NCBI GenBank assembly: GCA_026003235.1
Contig: BPGW01000006.1
Location: 1-64,000 of the forward strand
Direction of reading: 5' to 3'
Length of the DNA: 64,000 bases
Source of the DNA: Bacteroidia bacterium
GTDB taxonomy: Bacteria; Bacteroidota; Bacteroidia; SpSt-205
Shown: one piece after another, positions 53,701 through 61,425 of the stretch
How the letters are laid out: each line of letters starts with the position of its first letter
How positions within the stretch are numbered: position 1 is the stretch's first letter
The notes under the pieces: model-generated
The model's input: only the letters and a program-made list of their open reading frames with translations
Database searches by the model: none
What the model was told of the DNA's origin: nothing
Program-made: the position numbers and the translations under genes

Positions 53701-54509
53701 GCAGGGGGAGTTTGCCCCCCCAAGCGCCGGCCAGGCCCCAAATCAAAGGTGAGGAAATAGCTCATTCGGTCGGTGTAGGGGTTCTTCAGGTGGAAGTAGG
53801 GGCGGGTGGGGTTGGAGAGAGCGTACCAAGCATCAGGGCTGTCTGCCCAGAAGTAGGCGGCGTCGCCAGGGTCCCATCGGCCATCCGCTTCGCCGGGGAA
53901 ATAAAGAGGCAGCTCTACCAGGTCGTCTGGCTGGGGTTCGCTGTTGGCTTGAGGCAAAGGCCCTCCCCGCTGCCCATACACCCGCAGGCTACGGGGGTCT
54001 ACTTGATCCGGATCAAGGCCGAGGCTTCGCAGGGTCTGAGCTGTGATGCGATAGAGGCCGGCTGTGCTGGTAGAGATTTTGTACCACCGCCCTGAAGCCA
54101 ACACCGACTGGGCAGCGAAGGAGGCTTGCCGGAGGCGTGGCTCCGGTTCCGGATGCGGCTGAAGCATGTAAGGAGGCCTTTCCTGCCACAAGCGCACAAG
54201 CCGGCCGGACCGGTGCAGCTGCCACCCGTACAAGCGCAGGTATTGGCGGGGCTTCTTCTGATGCCAGAGGGGGGCTGAAAGGGTAATAGGACTCTCAGGG
54301 TACCACTCCTGGTTTTCCTGCCAGGGCAGGCGAGCAAGCCACGCTGTGAAATCCCCGCTGCTGTCGCGGTACACACCTCCTGCCTCTACCCGAACTTGCC
54401 AGTGGCCTGAAAGCTCTCGCAGCTCAAAAGGCGGCAGTTCAGGTAGGTACGGGTCAGCTACGCGAAGTTGCGCCCACAGGATCCCCAGTAGCCCTATAAG
54501 CGTGCCCAT
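50784..54509 (-). CDS. porU: PorU, type IX secretion system sortase (gingipain-like C25 protease)
   Basis: A 1241-residue outer-membrane sortase that removes C-terminal signals from type IX cargo and attaches the proteins to surface lipopolysaccharide. The N-terminal beta domain includes RWYKISTSTAGLYRIT. The C25 peptidase carries the catalytic His in YVGHGNEY (about residue 751) and Cys in TATCEWGKWD (about 786). The end carries a YPNPF...GVYIYRLEV module. Signal MGTLIGLLGILWAQ. A TACCTTCT box at 54516-54523 lies 6 nt upstream, and tRNA-Lys lies just beyond it. Other type IX core genes (porV, gldKLMN) are not in the window. Confidence 0.93.
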   Translation of the reverse strand: MGTLIGLLGILWAQLRVADPYLPELPPFELRELSGHWQVRVEAGGVYRDSSGDFTAWLARLPWQENQEWYPESPITLSAPLWHQKKPRQYLRLYGWQLHRSGRLVRLWQERPPYMLQPHPEPEPRLRQASFAAQSVLASGRWYKISTSTAGLYRITAQTLRSLGLDPDQVDPRSLRVYGQRGGPLPQANSEPQPDDLVELPLYFPGEADGRWDPGDAAYFWADSPDAWYALSNPTRPYFHLKNPYTDRMSYFLTFDLGPGRRLGGQTPPAGPFTLRTQGMLLYFYENDAVNLLKSGRVWLGEKMTPASPIVSLTLPIPACDSARVRVQVAASSFNPSQITLTWAGTVTASLAIPAIPGPADNLQAQWKAWTQLLSNTPASPTLTLSYTGTGTGYLDHVEVIGWYPLAWSGGQQIFYLPPGGPWQAQLQASSSPLLWDVTDPLNYEAVSLTPTSNGFSFPSAGDTLRRYCAFDLASAYDVTPLGAVPNQNLHGLRGIRFVVATTSALEAAAQRFCELHPETGPCVVVTTEKLYNEFSGGRPDICALRNFLRMLYVRATTPAEMPQMLLIVGAASYDFRKTSDFLFPTYQSRESLFPPATFGSDDFFGFLDDTEGFWGEGAASPRDPRWYDPRDQAQQDHLVDIGIARIPVYSASDLEAYLEKLADYLQNPAARGSWLQKLIFFSDYKDNGLHTQQAEALANQIQASLPYLDLVKLYIDRYPAQPRASGLVFPEAQKALLAQLDQGAFIAHYVGHGNEYALQGFDFFPNSAVRQLQNTGRYLFFVTATCEWGKWDEAPEVRSGGIEALFLPKRGAIGLLTSTRKVYASLNFQLTQVFYQELSQAWQTRRRVLLGEVMQATKNRTTGGALGINSRSYSFLGDPYLPLGMPAYEVVVTEISGSPPSATAPDTLRPLRPVRVRGEIREAGGALQTGFSGEVSIKVWDKPLTRQTLVSRTPFTAQDVLLFSGSATVQNGQFELTFYLPVDIIPAPGRGRFSLWADASTGQTAAGSETRFVICCPDTLPPAFPPPTVRLFLNDTTWIAGGWTDPNPLLLAFLYDSLGINLSPLAVGRELKATLNGQEYFLSPYYRARRDQPNQGTLEYRFSNLPEGEYHLRLRAFNLAGQEGSAETSFFVVEKGQLKLGRVFNYPNPFTTATRFCFQHNQPGQPLEARVQIYTVTGRLVATLSAPIPAQSTFSQDLFWDGLDSYGDRLGRGVYIYRLEVRNLATGETAHAQEKLVILR

Positions 54510-54515
54510 AAGGTG

Positions 54516-54523
54516 AGAAGGTA
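54516..54523 (-). promoter_or_regulatory. -7-like box (TACCTTCT) for porU
   Basis: Ends 6 nt before the porU ATG; the gene might also be read through from tRNA-Lys. Confidence 0.45.
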
Positions 54524-54549
54524 CAAGAAGACAAAAATAAGGCCCTGGG

Positions 54550-54624
54550 TGGTGTCCCCAGCAGGATTCGAACCTGCGGCCCGCGGATTAAGAATCCGCT
54601 GCTCTACCGCTGAGCTATGGGGAC
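54550..54624 (-). tRNA. tRNA-Lys (anticodon CUU)
   Basis: The minus strand folds into a full cloverleaf. The acceptor GTCCCCA pairs with TGGGGAC, the D stem is GCTC/GAGC, the anticodon stem GCGGA/TCCGC closes loop TTCTTAA (anticodon CTT), and the T arm is GCAGG-TTCGAAT-CCTGC. Discriminator A and CCA are encoded (CCA at 54550-54552). A TATCTTTG box at 54628-54635 ends only 3 nt before the mature 5' G. Confidence 0.97.
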
Positions 54625-54627
54625 AGG

Positions 54628-54635
54628 CAAAGATA
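54628..54635 (-). promoter_or_regulatory. -7 box (TATCTTTG) for tRNA-Lys
   Basis: Ends 3 nt before the mature 5' end of the tRNA and overlaps the A of the nuoJ ATG on the other strand. Confidence 0.75.
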
Positions 54636-55198
54636 TGGCGTTTTTGGGCTATGTTTGCGGGGTGCTGACGCTTCTTGGGTTAGCGGTAGGAGGCTTGCTG
54701 GCGCTGGTAGGGGGCGCCCTGGCCGTGACCTTGCGAGACCCCATCTATGCCCTCCTGGGCCTTATCCAAGCCATGATAGGGCTGGCTGCGGTGTACTTTA
54801 CGCTGGGAGCCGAGTACATCGGCGCGGTTCAAATCATCGTCTATGCCGGCGCTATCTTGGTTACTTTTCTCTTTGTGGTGATGCTGATCAATCTCACTGC
54901 GGCCGAAGTGTCCCCTTTGCCCCGGGGGCTGCCTCTCTTGGGCGCGCTCCTGCTGAGTGGGGGATGGATGCTGACCCTGAGCTTGCTGCTTCAGTCCATT
55001 CTGGACCTACCTTCCTCTCACCAAGTGGTGGAGCCTGAGGCCGGCGAAGTGCCTTATCTCTATGGCACCCTTCCACCTGTGGGGAAGGCGCTCTTCACGG
55101 CGTATGCCTTTCCATTTGAGCTGCTCTCGGTTACGCTGCTGGTGGGCCTCGTGGGAGCTGCCCTCCTGGCCAAAAAACCTTCAAGCTATGGCGCCTGA
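54635..55198 (+). CDS. nuoJ: NADH-quinone oxidoreductase subunit J
   Basis: A 187-residue membrane subunit of complex I with five TM helices and the conserved PIYALLGLIQAMIGLAAVYF and EYIGAVQIIVYAGAILVTFLFVVM segments. I chose the ATG at 54635; the longer in-frame ATG at 54617 lies inside the tRNA gene. It overlaps nuoK by 11 nt. No TAnnTTTG box is visible on this strand, since the space before it is taken by the divergent tRNA-Lys and its promoter, so its promoter may lie within or beyond the tRNA. Confidence 0.93.
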   Translation: MAFLGYVCGVLTLLGLAVGGLLALVGGALAVTLRDPIYALLGLIQAMIGLAAVYFTLGAEYIGAVQIIVYAGAILVTFLFVVMLINLTAAEVSPLPRGLPLLGALLLSGGWMLTLSLLLQSILDLPSSHQVVEPEAGEVPYLYGTLPPVGKALFTAYAFPFELLSVTLLVGLVGAALLAKKPSSYGA

Positions 55199-55496
55199 AC
55201 TCCTGTACGCGGTGCTCACCCTGTCAGGGGGGCTTTTCTCCCTGGGCCTCTTGGGCCTGCTTCTGCGCCGCAACCTCCTGCTGGCCTTCCTGGCTATAGA
55301 GCTCCTGCTGAACGCAGCTAACCTCAACTTTCTGGCCTTTTCTCGGTACCACAATGAGCCCACGGGGGCTGTATTCGTGCTGTTTGGGATTTGCCTCGCA
55401 GCCGTGGAAGCGGTGATTGGCCTTGGGCTGGTCGTACGGGTTTTTCGTGCAGAGAAAGACTTAGGCTTTGCCAAACTGTCTAACTTACGATGGTGA
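55188..55496 (+). CDS. nuoK: NADH-quinone oxidoreductase subunit K
   Basis: A 102-residue three-helix complex I subunit. The TM helices include LFSLGLLGLLLRRNLLLAFL, the conserved membrane Glu in LAIELLLNAANLNF and Glu in LAAVEAVIGLGLVV. The ATG at 55188 overlaps the nuoJ end, and the stop overlaps the nuoL start (ATGGTGA). Confidence 0.94.
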   Translation: MAPELLYAVLTLSGGLFSLGLLGLLLRRNLLLAFLAIELLLNAANLNFLAFSRYHNEPTGAVFVLFGICLAAVEAVIGLGLVVRVFRAEKDLGFAKLSNLRW

Positions 55497-57388
55497 GCGC
55501 AATCCTACCTCTTACGCTGGCTTTGCCGCTTTTGGGTGCAGCGGCTATTGGGTTTGGGGGCCTGGCTTTGCCGGCTCTGCGTCGGCAGGGTACTTTTTTG
55601 GGGGGCTTGGCCACAGCCCTCGTATTAGCGGCCTTCGCTCTTTTTGCCGCCGCCTTCCTCTCGTACGAAAAGCCTCTCTACTTCGCCTTCGCTGCCGATT
55701 GGCTGCTCGTGGGCGAAGTACCGGTCCCCTTCCGCTTCCAAGTAGATACCCTCAGCCTCCTCATGGCCCTTATCATCACAGGCATCGGCGGGCTTATTCA
55801 TCTTTACTCCATCGGCTACATGAAAGAAGACCCAGGGGCTTGGCGCTACTTCGCTTTTCTGAACCTCTTTGTGTTTGCCATGCTGGTGCTGGTGCTGGCC
55901 GACTCGCTGCCTGTGCTCTTTTTGGGATGGGAGGGGGTAGGGGTATGTTCCTACTTTTTAATTGGCTTTTGGTTTGCTGAGGAGGCCAACGCCCGAGCCG
56001 CCCAGAAGGCTTTCCTCATGAACCGGATCGGGGACCTGGGCCTGCTGGCAGGAATGATTTGGCTTTTTGCAGAGCGGGGGTCTTTTGATATGGCCACGCT
56101 TAGGTCGGGGGTGTATCCAGCGGATATGGCCGCAGGCGTGGGGCTTCTCTTGTTCTTTGCTGCGACCGGGAAGTCGGCGCAGATTCCTCTTTACACTTGG
56201 CTTCCGGACGCTATGGCGGGTCCTACACCCGTCTCCGCCCTTATTCATGCGGCCACGATGGTTACCGCAGGGGTGTACCTCCTGGCCAGGATGGATTTTC
56301 TCTACAACACTGCGCCCGAAGTGCTGGGGGTCGTGGGAGGCATCGCCGTGGCTACCGCCCTCCTGGCCGGCCTTATTGCCTTAGCCCAGTACGACATCAA
56401 AAAGGTTCTGGCCTACTCCACCGTCTCTCAATTAGGGTTCATGTTTGCCGCTATCGGGGCTGGGGCTTATGCTGTGGCGATCTTTCATGTTTTTACGCAC
56501 GCCTTCTTCAAGGCGCTGCTCTTTCTGGGCAGTGGAAGCGTGATTCATGCGACAGGCACCCAGGACCTTCGTCAGATGGGCGGTCTGCGCAAAGCCATGC
56601 CTATTACGGGCCTGACCTTCTGGATAGGTACGCTGGCGATTGCGGGTATTCCTCCGCTGGCGGGCTTTTTCTCTAAGGACGAAATTCTGGCGGCGGTTTT
56701 TGCCCGGGGCGCCGCTGGTCAGACCTTGTATTACCTGTACTGGATCAGCCTACTTGCCACGGCCTTTTTGACGGCGTTGTATATGGGGCGCTTGACCTGG
56801 CTGGCTTTTGAGGGAAGCTACCGGGGCAGTACGCCGCCTCACGAGAGTCCTGCTGTGATGACGATACCTCTGCTGCTTCTTGCTGCGGGCAGTGTGGTGG
56901 CGGGTTTGGCGGGTCTGCCGGCGCTGCTTGGGCCTTCCTGGATAAGGGAGCGCTGGCTGGCTTCTTCGGTGGATGAGAAGCCCTTGCCGTCTCTGTCTCA
57001 TGCGACGGAGGGCCTCCTTATGGGGCTTTCGGTCGCACTGGCGGTGGGAGGACTGGCGCTTGCAGGGTATCTCTTCGGGCGCCGAGGACTGGCTGCCGAA
57101 GCGGACCTGGCGCGTCGTCTGGGTCGTCTCCACACAGCGCTTCAGCATGCCCTTCAGGTGGACCGCCTGTACGAACGGGTCTTTGTCCAGCCCTACTTCG
57201 TCTTGGCGGACTTCTTTCGCACGCTCTTCGGGTCGTGGGTAGGCAGGGGGGCTGCGACCTTGGTAGGGCAAGCACTCCTGCGTGTGGGAGAAGGTCTGGC
57301 GCGTTTGCAAGCAGGCTATGTGCCCGTGTACTTGGTCTACCTCGTGGGAGCCGGTCTGCTCCTGGTTATCTGGCTGCGCTATCTGTAG
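55490..57388 (+). CDS. nuoL: NADH-quinone oxidoreductase subunit L
   Basis: A 632-residue antiporter-like proton-pumping subunit. Characteristic segments: LLMALIITGIGGLIHLYSIGYM, FLGWEGVGVCSYFLIGFWF, FFAATGKSAQIPLYTWLPDA (Lys), PTPVSALIHAATMVTAGVYL, HAFFKALLFLGSGSVIHA and IAGIPPLAGFFSKDEIL. The C-terminal helix region ends in LLVIWLRYL. nuoM and nuoN do not follow; a cytochrome fusion does. Confidence 0.96.
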   Translation: MVSAILPLTLALPLLGAAAIGFGGLALPALRRQGTFLGGLATALVLAAFALFAAAFLSYEKPLYFAFAADWLLVGEVPVPFRFQVDTLSLLMALIITGIGGLIHLYSIGYMKEDPGAWRYFAFLNLFVFAMLVLVLADSLPVLFLGWEGVGVCSYFLIGFWFAEEANARAAQKAFLMNRIGDLGLLAGMIWLFAERGSFDMATLRSGVYPADMAAGVGLLLFFAATGKSAQIPLYTWLPDAMAGPTPVSALIHAATMVTAGVYLLARMDFLYNTAPEVLGVVGGIAVATALLAGLIALAQYDIKKVLAYSTVSQLGFMFAAIGAGAYAVAIFHVFTHAFFKALLFLGSGSVIHATGTQDLRQMGGLRKAMPITGLTFWIGTLAIAGIPPLAGFFSKDEILAAVFARGAAGQTLYYLYWISLLATAFLTALYMGRLTWLAFEGSYRGSTPPHESPAVMTIPLLLLAAGSVVAGLAGLPALLGPSWIRERWLASSVDEKPLPSLSHATEGLLMGLSVALAVGGLALAGYLFGRRGLAAEADLARRLGRLHTALQHALQVDRLYERVFVQPYFVLADFFRTLFGSWVGRGAATLVGQALLRVGEGLARLQAGYVPVYLVYLVGAGLLLVIWLRYL

Positions 57389-57391
57389 CTT

Positions 57392-57997
57392 ATGGATACG
57401 GGGATTTTGCATACCCATCATCTGCTGGGGGTTTTACTTGTGGTGCTGGTAGGGCTGCCGGCTATTCTGCCGCAGTGGGCGGCCCGCCTGCGGTGGGTGC
57501 ACATGGTGCTGGATACCCTCCTCCTCCTGACAGGGGTGTACTTGCTTTTTCGGGCGCCGGCTGCGTGGACGGGCCCTTACCTCACCAAGTATGTCCTCGT
57601 TCTGGCAGCGATTGGGCTGGCGATCGTAGGCAGTCGCCGAAAAAACAAACGATTCTCTATGGCGGCGTTTCTGCTCTTGGCGTATGCCTACGGCCTGTCG
57701 CTGCAGCGGGACTGGCTTTTACGCTCAGAGGCAGAGCGGGTCAAGGACCTCTCTCCTGAGGCCGCTTCGGTGGAGGCGGGCCAGGCGCTGTACACCCAGT
57801 TGTGTGCGCGCTGCCATGGCGCAGACGGGCAAGCCGGGTACCAGAAGTCGCCCAGCCTGCATCCCGCCCAAAATCCCGATACCGTATACTGGGCCGCGGT
57901 CATCAAGAACGGCAAAGGCCTGATGCCTGGACACCCTTACCTTACAGAGGCGCAGGTCTCCAGCCTGGTGGCTTTCCTGCGCACCTGGCAGCGGTAG
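57392..57997 (+). CDS. SirB-like membrane domain fused to a c-type cytochrome
   Basis: A 201-residue protein. Four TM helices in the N-terminal 110 residues resemble SirB (THHLLGVLLVVLVGLPAIL, WVHMVLDTLLLLTGVYLLF, YLTKYVLVLAAIGLAIVGS). A C-terminal cytochrome c domain follows, with haem motif CARCH and a candidate axial Met in KGLMPGHPYLT. Lying 3 nt after nuoL, it may shuttle electrons near the quinone pool; that is inference. The next gene begins 38 nt later behind its own box. Confidence 0.82.
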   Translation: MDTGILHTHHLLGVLLVVLVGLPAILPQWAARLRWVHMVLDTLLLLTGVYLLFRAPAAWTGPYLTKYVLVLAAIGLAIVGSRRKNKRFSMAAFLLLAYAYGLSLQRDWLLRSEAERVKDLSPEAASVEAGQALYTQLCARCHGADGQAGYQKSPSLHPAQNPDTVYWAAVIKNGKGLMPGHPYLTEAQVSSLVAFLRTWQR

Positions 57998-58019
57998 GCC
58001 CACTGTACCGGAGTCTGCG

Positions 58020-58027
58020 TATTTTCG
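58020..58027 (+). promoter_or_regulatory. -7 box (TATTTTCG) for the TonB receptor at 58036
   Basis: Ends 8 nt before the ATG. Confidence 0.55.
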
Positions 58028-58035
58028 CCTCCGGT

Positions 58036-60436
58036 ATGCGGCACTTAGTTGGTATCGTAGCGCTTTTGTGGGCCCAGAAGGTGACCCTCACAGGCCGAGT
58101 GACAGATGAGACCACCCGCGAGCCCCTCATCGGAGCCAAAGTGCAGGTTTCCACGGGCGAAGCCGGTGCACTCACCGATCTGGAGGGGCGGTTTAGATTG
58201 GAGGTTACCCGAGCCCCTGTCGTGCGCTTGCAGGTTATCTACGAAGGCTACGAGGAGAAAGAATACGCTTTACGAGTACCACCAGATAGAGAGGAGCTGA
58301 CGGTAGAGATTGCGCTCACACCCAAAAACACCGTCTTGCAAGAGGTGGTGGTGTCAGCCTCGCGGTACGAGCAGCGCATTGAGCAGGTCTCTGTCTCCAT
58401 GGACTTTGTCAAGCCCAAGCAGGTGACGAATCTGGCTTCCATCGATCCGATCAAGGCGCTGGAGCAGACCCCAGGCGTCTCCACCAACAAAGACCAGCCC
58501 AGCATACGAGGCAGCAGCGGCTACACGTACGGGGCAGGCTCTCGGGTTCTTCTCCTGCTGGATGGGCTGCCTATGATGAGCCCTGACCGGCTTAGCACGC
58601 AGTTTGACCTGATTCCGGTGGACAACATCAAGCAGATTGAGATTGTGAAAGGAGCTTCGTCGGTGCTGTATGGGACGGGGGCGCTGGGAGGCATCATCAA
58701 TGTGGTGTCGGAGGATGTAAAGTTTCAACCTCGTACAGTGGTGCGTTTGCAGCATCAGATTTACGACACGCCGAGAGAACCGGTAGGAGACTGGGATGGG
58801 CGCAGTTCGGCCACGGTTACGGCGGCGCACATCGTGCATGCCCAGCGAGTGGGCGAAACCTGGGAAGTGACCACCCTGCTGGACTTGATTCGCGATACGG
58901 GCTTCCGAAAAGAGGGCTTCTCCAATCCGCGCCCGAACCTGGATCTCCATCAAGCAAAACGCCCCTTTCCTGGACGGCCTCCAGTATGGGCTGACCCTCC
59001 AGGCGAACATTGACTCCAGCGCGACCTACATCGCCTGGGATAGCTTCCCTACCCGCGCGAACTTGCCAGGAGAGGGGTTTTTGACTTACCAGCTCCTGCA
59101 GCGCTACATGGTGGACCCGTTCATTTCGTACCTTACCCCTAAGGGCAATCGCCACTGGCTGCGGGGACGGCATTATCGCACAGTGAACGACCTTAGCACA
59201 CCGCAGTCTGGGGGGGCTACGCTCCATTACTACGACTACCAGTACATCCATGGGCTGGCTAAGTGGGGCAAGGTCATTCTGGGCGCCAACTACACTGAAA
59301 ATCGCGTCTATGCTAAAGAAGTTTTCGGGCGGGCGCGGGGCCGGCAAGCCGCTGCCTTCGCCCAAGCCGAACTGGATATATGGAAGTTTCATCTCAGCGG
59401 GGGAATCCGCTATCAGTACGAAGACATTGAGGGGGATACTAGCCTGAAAATCGCAAGCGGGCGCGTCGTAAAAGGGGATATGCCGCAGGTCGTGCGGCTC
59501 GTCACCATTCGGGAACCGGTGTTTCGGGGCGGGCTGACCTTCACGCCCTTCGTCGGTACTACCTTGCGGGCCTCTTTTGGGCAGGGCTTGCGTAGCCCTT
59601 CGGTGGCCGAACGCTTCACCACCACAGGCGCCGGCGGCATCACCGTCCTGCCCAACCCCTTCGTCAAAATTGAGCGCGGCTACAGCGCTGAAGTCGGGCT
59701 CCGCCAACTGCTTAAGATCGGACAGAACTTCAGAGGTTTTGTAGACATATCAGCCTTCCGCATGGAGTTCAAGGATATGGTGGAGTTCCAGGTCAACATA
59801 GACGCGGTCTTGCTCGGCTTCCCTGGCTTGCCCTTTTCGGCTATCAACCTTTCCCGGGCCTTCATTCAGGGCATAGAACCTTTGTGGGGCTTCCAGTATG
59901 AGAAGGGGAAGTTTTTTGCTAACTTCAGTGGAGGCGCTACCTTGATAGAGCCTATCAATCCGGATGGTAGCCGCGAGCTGGATACAATGAATAATACGAA
60001 TGGCGCTTTTACAGTTTTGAATACGGCTTTGACGGCGCCTGCCCCCGGCACGCCTCAGTATCTCGTAGGCCGTGACATTCCCTACACCCTCAAATACCGT
60101 AACAAACAGATTATGCGTTCTATTCTTGAAGTAGGCTACGGAAAAGTGTCCCTCACTACAAACTTTCGCTATTCCAGCCCCATCACCAATGTGGATAAGC
60201 TCTTTTTCCTGCTTGGGGCCACGACGAATAACCAGCTGGCCGGCCTTGAGGGGTTTTTCCGGGACTACGCTTCTAAGCCTTATACGGTCTGGGATTTTAT
60301 TCTGGCCTACGATACGGGTAAGGCCCGCTGGACCTTCCATATCTTCAACGCGTTCAACCGAATCTACACCACGCTACCTGGTACGCTCAACGAGCAGCGG
60401 GCGTATGCCGTGCAGTGTGTCCTTCGCGTGCAGTGA
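58036..60436 (+). CDS. TonB-dependent receptor with CarboxypepD-like N-terminal domain (one frameshift)
   Basis: Outer-membrane active transporter, ligand unknown. Signal MRHLVGIVALLWAQ, regulatory-like domain (LTGRVTDETTREPLIGAKV), plug (TPGVSTNKDQPSIRGSSGYT, LLLDGLPMMSPDR, GASSVLYGTGALGGIINVV) and a barrel ending in FHIFNAFNRIYTTLPG. The frame breaks near 58932-58942; one fewer C in CCC (or G in GG) joins the plug frame to ISIKQNAPFLDGLQYG and gives 799 residues. A TATTTTCG box at 58020-58027 ends 8 nt before the ATG, which is why this start is chosen. Confidence 0.9.
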
Positions 60437-60464
60437 GACTGTCCAGCGAGTGTAGGAAACTCCT

Positions 60465-60472
60465 TACCTTTG
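60465..60472 (+). promoter_or_regulatory. -7 box (TACCTTTG) for the outer-membrane barrel gene
   Basis: Ends 8 nt before the ATG at 60481. Confidence 0.7.
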
Positions 60473-60480
60473 TCGCCAGT

Positions 60481-61251
60481 ATGCGGAACGTAAAGGTAAC
60501 ACTCACGATGGCAGCCCTAATTACGGGGCTGTATGCCCAAGAGGGAGTCAAGTTTGGGCTTCGGGTAGCTCCGGGTGTCGGCTTTTTCAGTGTAGACTCG
60601 TCAGGCCGTACTGTCCGGAATTTAGCCGGTTCTGGTGTATTTGGCTTTGGAGGCGGGCTGATGCTGAGCTTTGGTTTCTCGGACAATGTGGCCTTCTTGC
60701 TTGGGGCGGGTGTCGGTACCGGAGGCGGGAAGATGGACTTCAAGCCCGATTATGGCATCAAAGGCGTGACGAACGCCGGCGCTGACACCGCTATCTCTCT
60801 GCGAGACGCAGGGGTCACTGCAGCCTCCACCGTAACCTATCGGGTGACGACCCTCAATGTCCCAGTCTGGATAAAAATGCGCACCAACCCGTTGGGCTCT
60901 ACGCCGATCCGAGCCAAAGGCGTCTTGGGCGGTCAGGTGGACGTGCGCGTGGGCTCCTCCACCAACTCTTCCAGGATACTGGTGAGTCCTTTGTTCATAG
61001 ACCAGGACCGTGCGCGTACGGGAGAACACTTTTCCGCTTTCTTAGCTCAGGCTTCCGGCGGAGCGGGTGTAGATGTGGAAATTGAAGGAGTGGGCACCAT
61101 TGACTTTACGGTCATGTACAACCATGGCCTTATCAACTTCTTCAACAAAGACTTCAAGTTTGACGCTCAGGGTGCGAAAGACCTCAAGCCGTACAAAGAT
61201 CTCAAAGGCCGTCTAAGCAACCTGCAATTCAACCTGATTTTCTGGTTCTGA
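60481..61251 (+). CDS. Outer-membrane beta-barrel protein
   Basis: A 256-residue protein with signal MRNVKVTLTMAALITGLYAQ, Gly-rich alternating strands (FGFGGGLMLSFGFSDNVAFL) and a C-terminal Phe (NLIFWF) typical of barrel assembly signals. It fits the OMP_b-brl group common in Bacteroidota; the function is unknown. A TACCTTTG box at 60465-60472 lies 8 nt before the ATG at 60481. A strong GC hairpin follows at 61275. Confidence 0.82.
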   Translation: MRNVKVTLTMAALITGLYAQEGVKFGLRVAPGVGFFSVDSSGRTVRNLAGSGVFGFGGGLMLSFGFSDNVAFLLGAGVGTGGGKMDFKPDYGIKGVTNAGADTAISLRDAGVTAASTVTYRVTTLNVPVWIKMRTNPLGSTPIRAKGVLGGQVDVRVGSSTNSSRILVSPLFIDQDRARTGEHFSAFLAQASGGAGVDVEIEGVGTIDFTVMYNHGLINFFNKDFKFDAQGAKDLKPYKDLKGRLSNLQFNLIFWF

Positions 61252-61274
61252 TAGGCTTAGAGGGCTGGAAGGTG

Positions 61275-61307
61275 GGGGGCCGGCGAGCCTTTGGCTCGCC
61301 GGCCCCC
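61275..61307. terminator. Perfect 15-bp GC hairpin between convergent genes
   Basis: GGGGGCCGGCGAGCC (61275-61289) is perfectly complementary to GGCTCGCCGGCCCCC (61293-61307), with a TTT loop. No T-run follows on either side, so it is not a textbook intrinsic terminator. Its place between the 3' ends of the OMP and nucleoside-transporter genes suggests a bidirectional terminator or 3'-end stabiliser. The rest of 61252-61425 shows nothing else. Confidence 0.6.
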
Positions 61308-61425
61308 TGCGCTTAAAGCAGCGCCAGACAAACCCCTCTTTCCCCTGCGGCCTTAGCCAAAGGCTCGTTTTCTTGAGAAGCTGTCCTGCTGGCCCCAGCC
61401 GCCACCCCCCTGAACCCCTACCTTT

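Noticed and set aside
54617-54634. Longer nuoJ start at 54617
   Set aside because: It lies within the acceptor stem of tRNA-Lys; the ATG at 54635 fits the family N-terminus.
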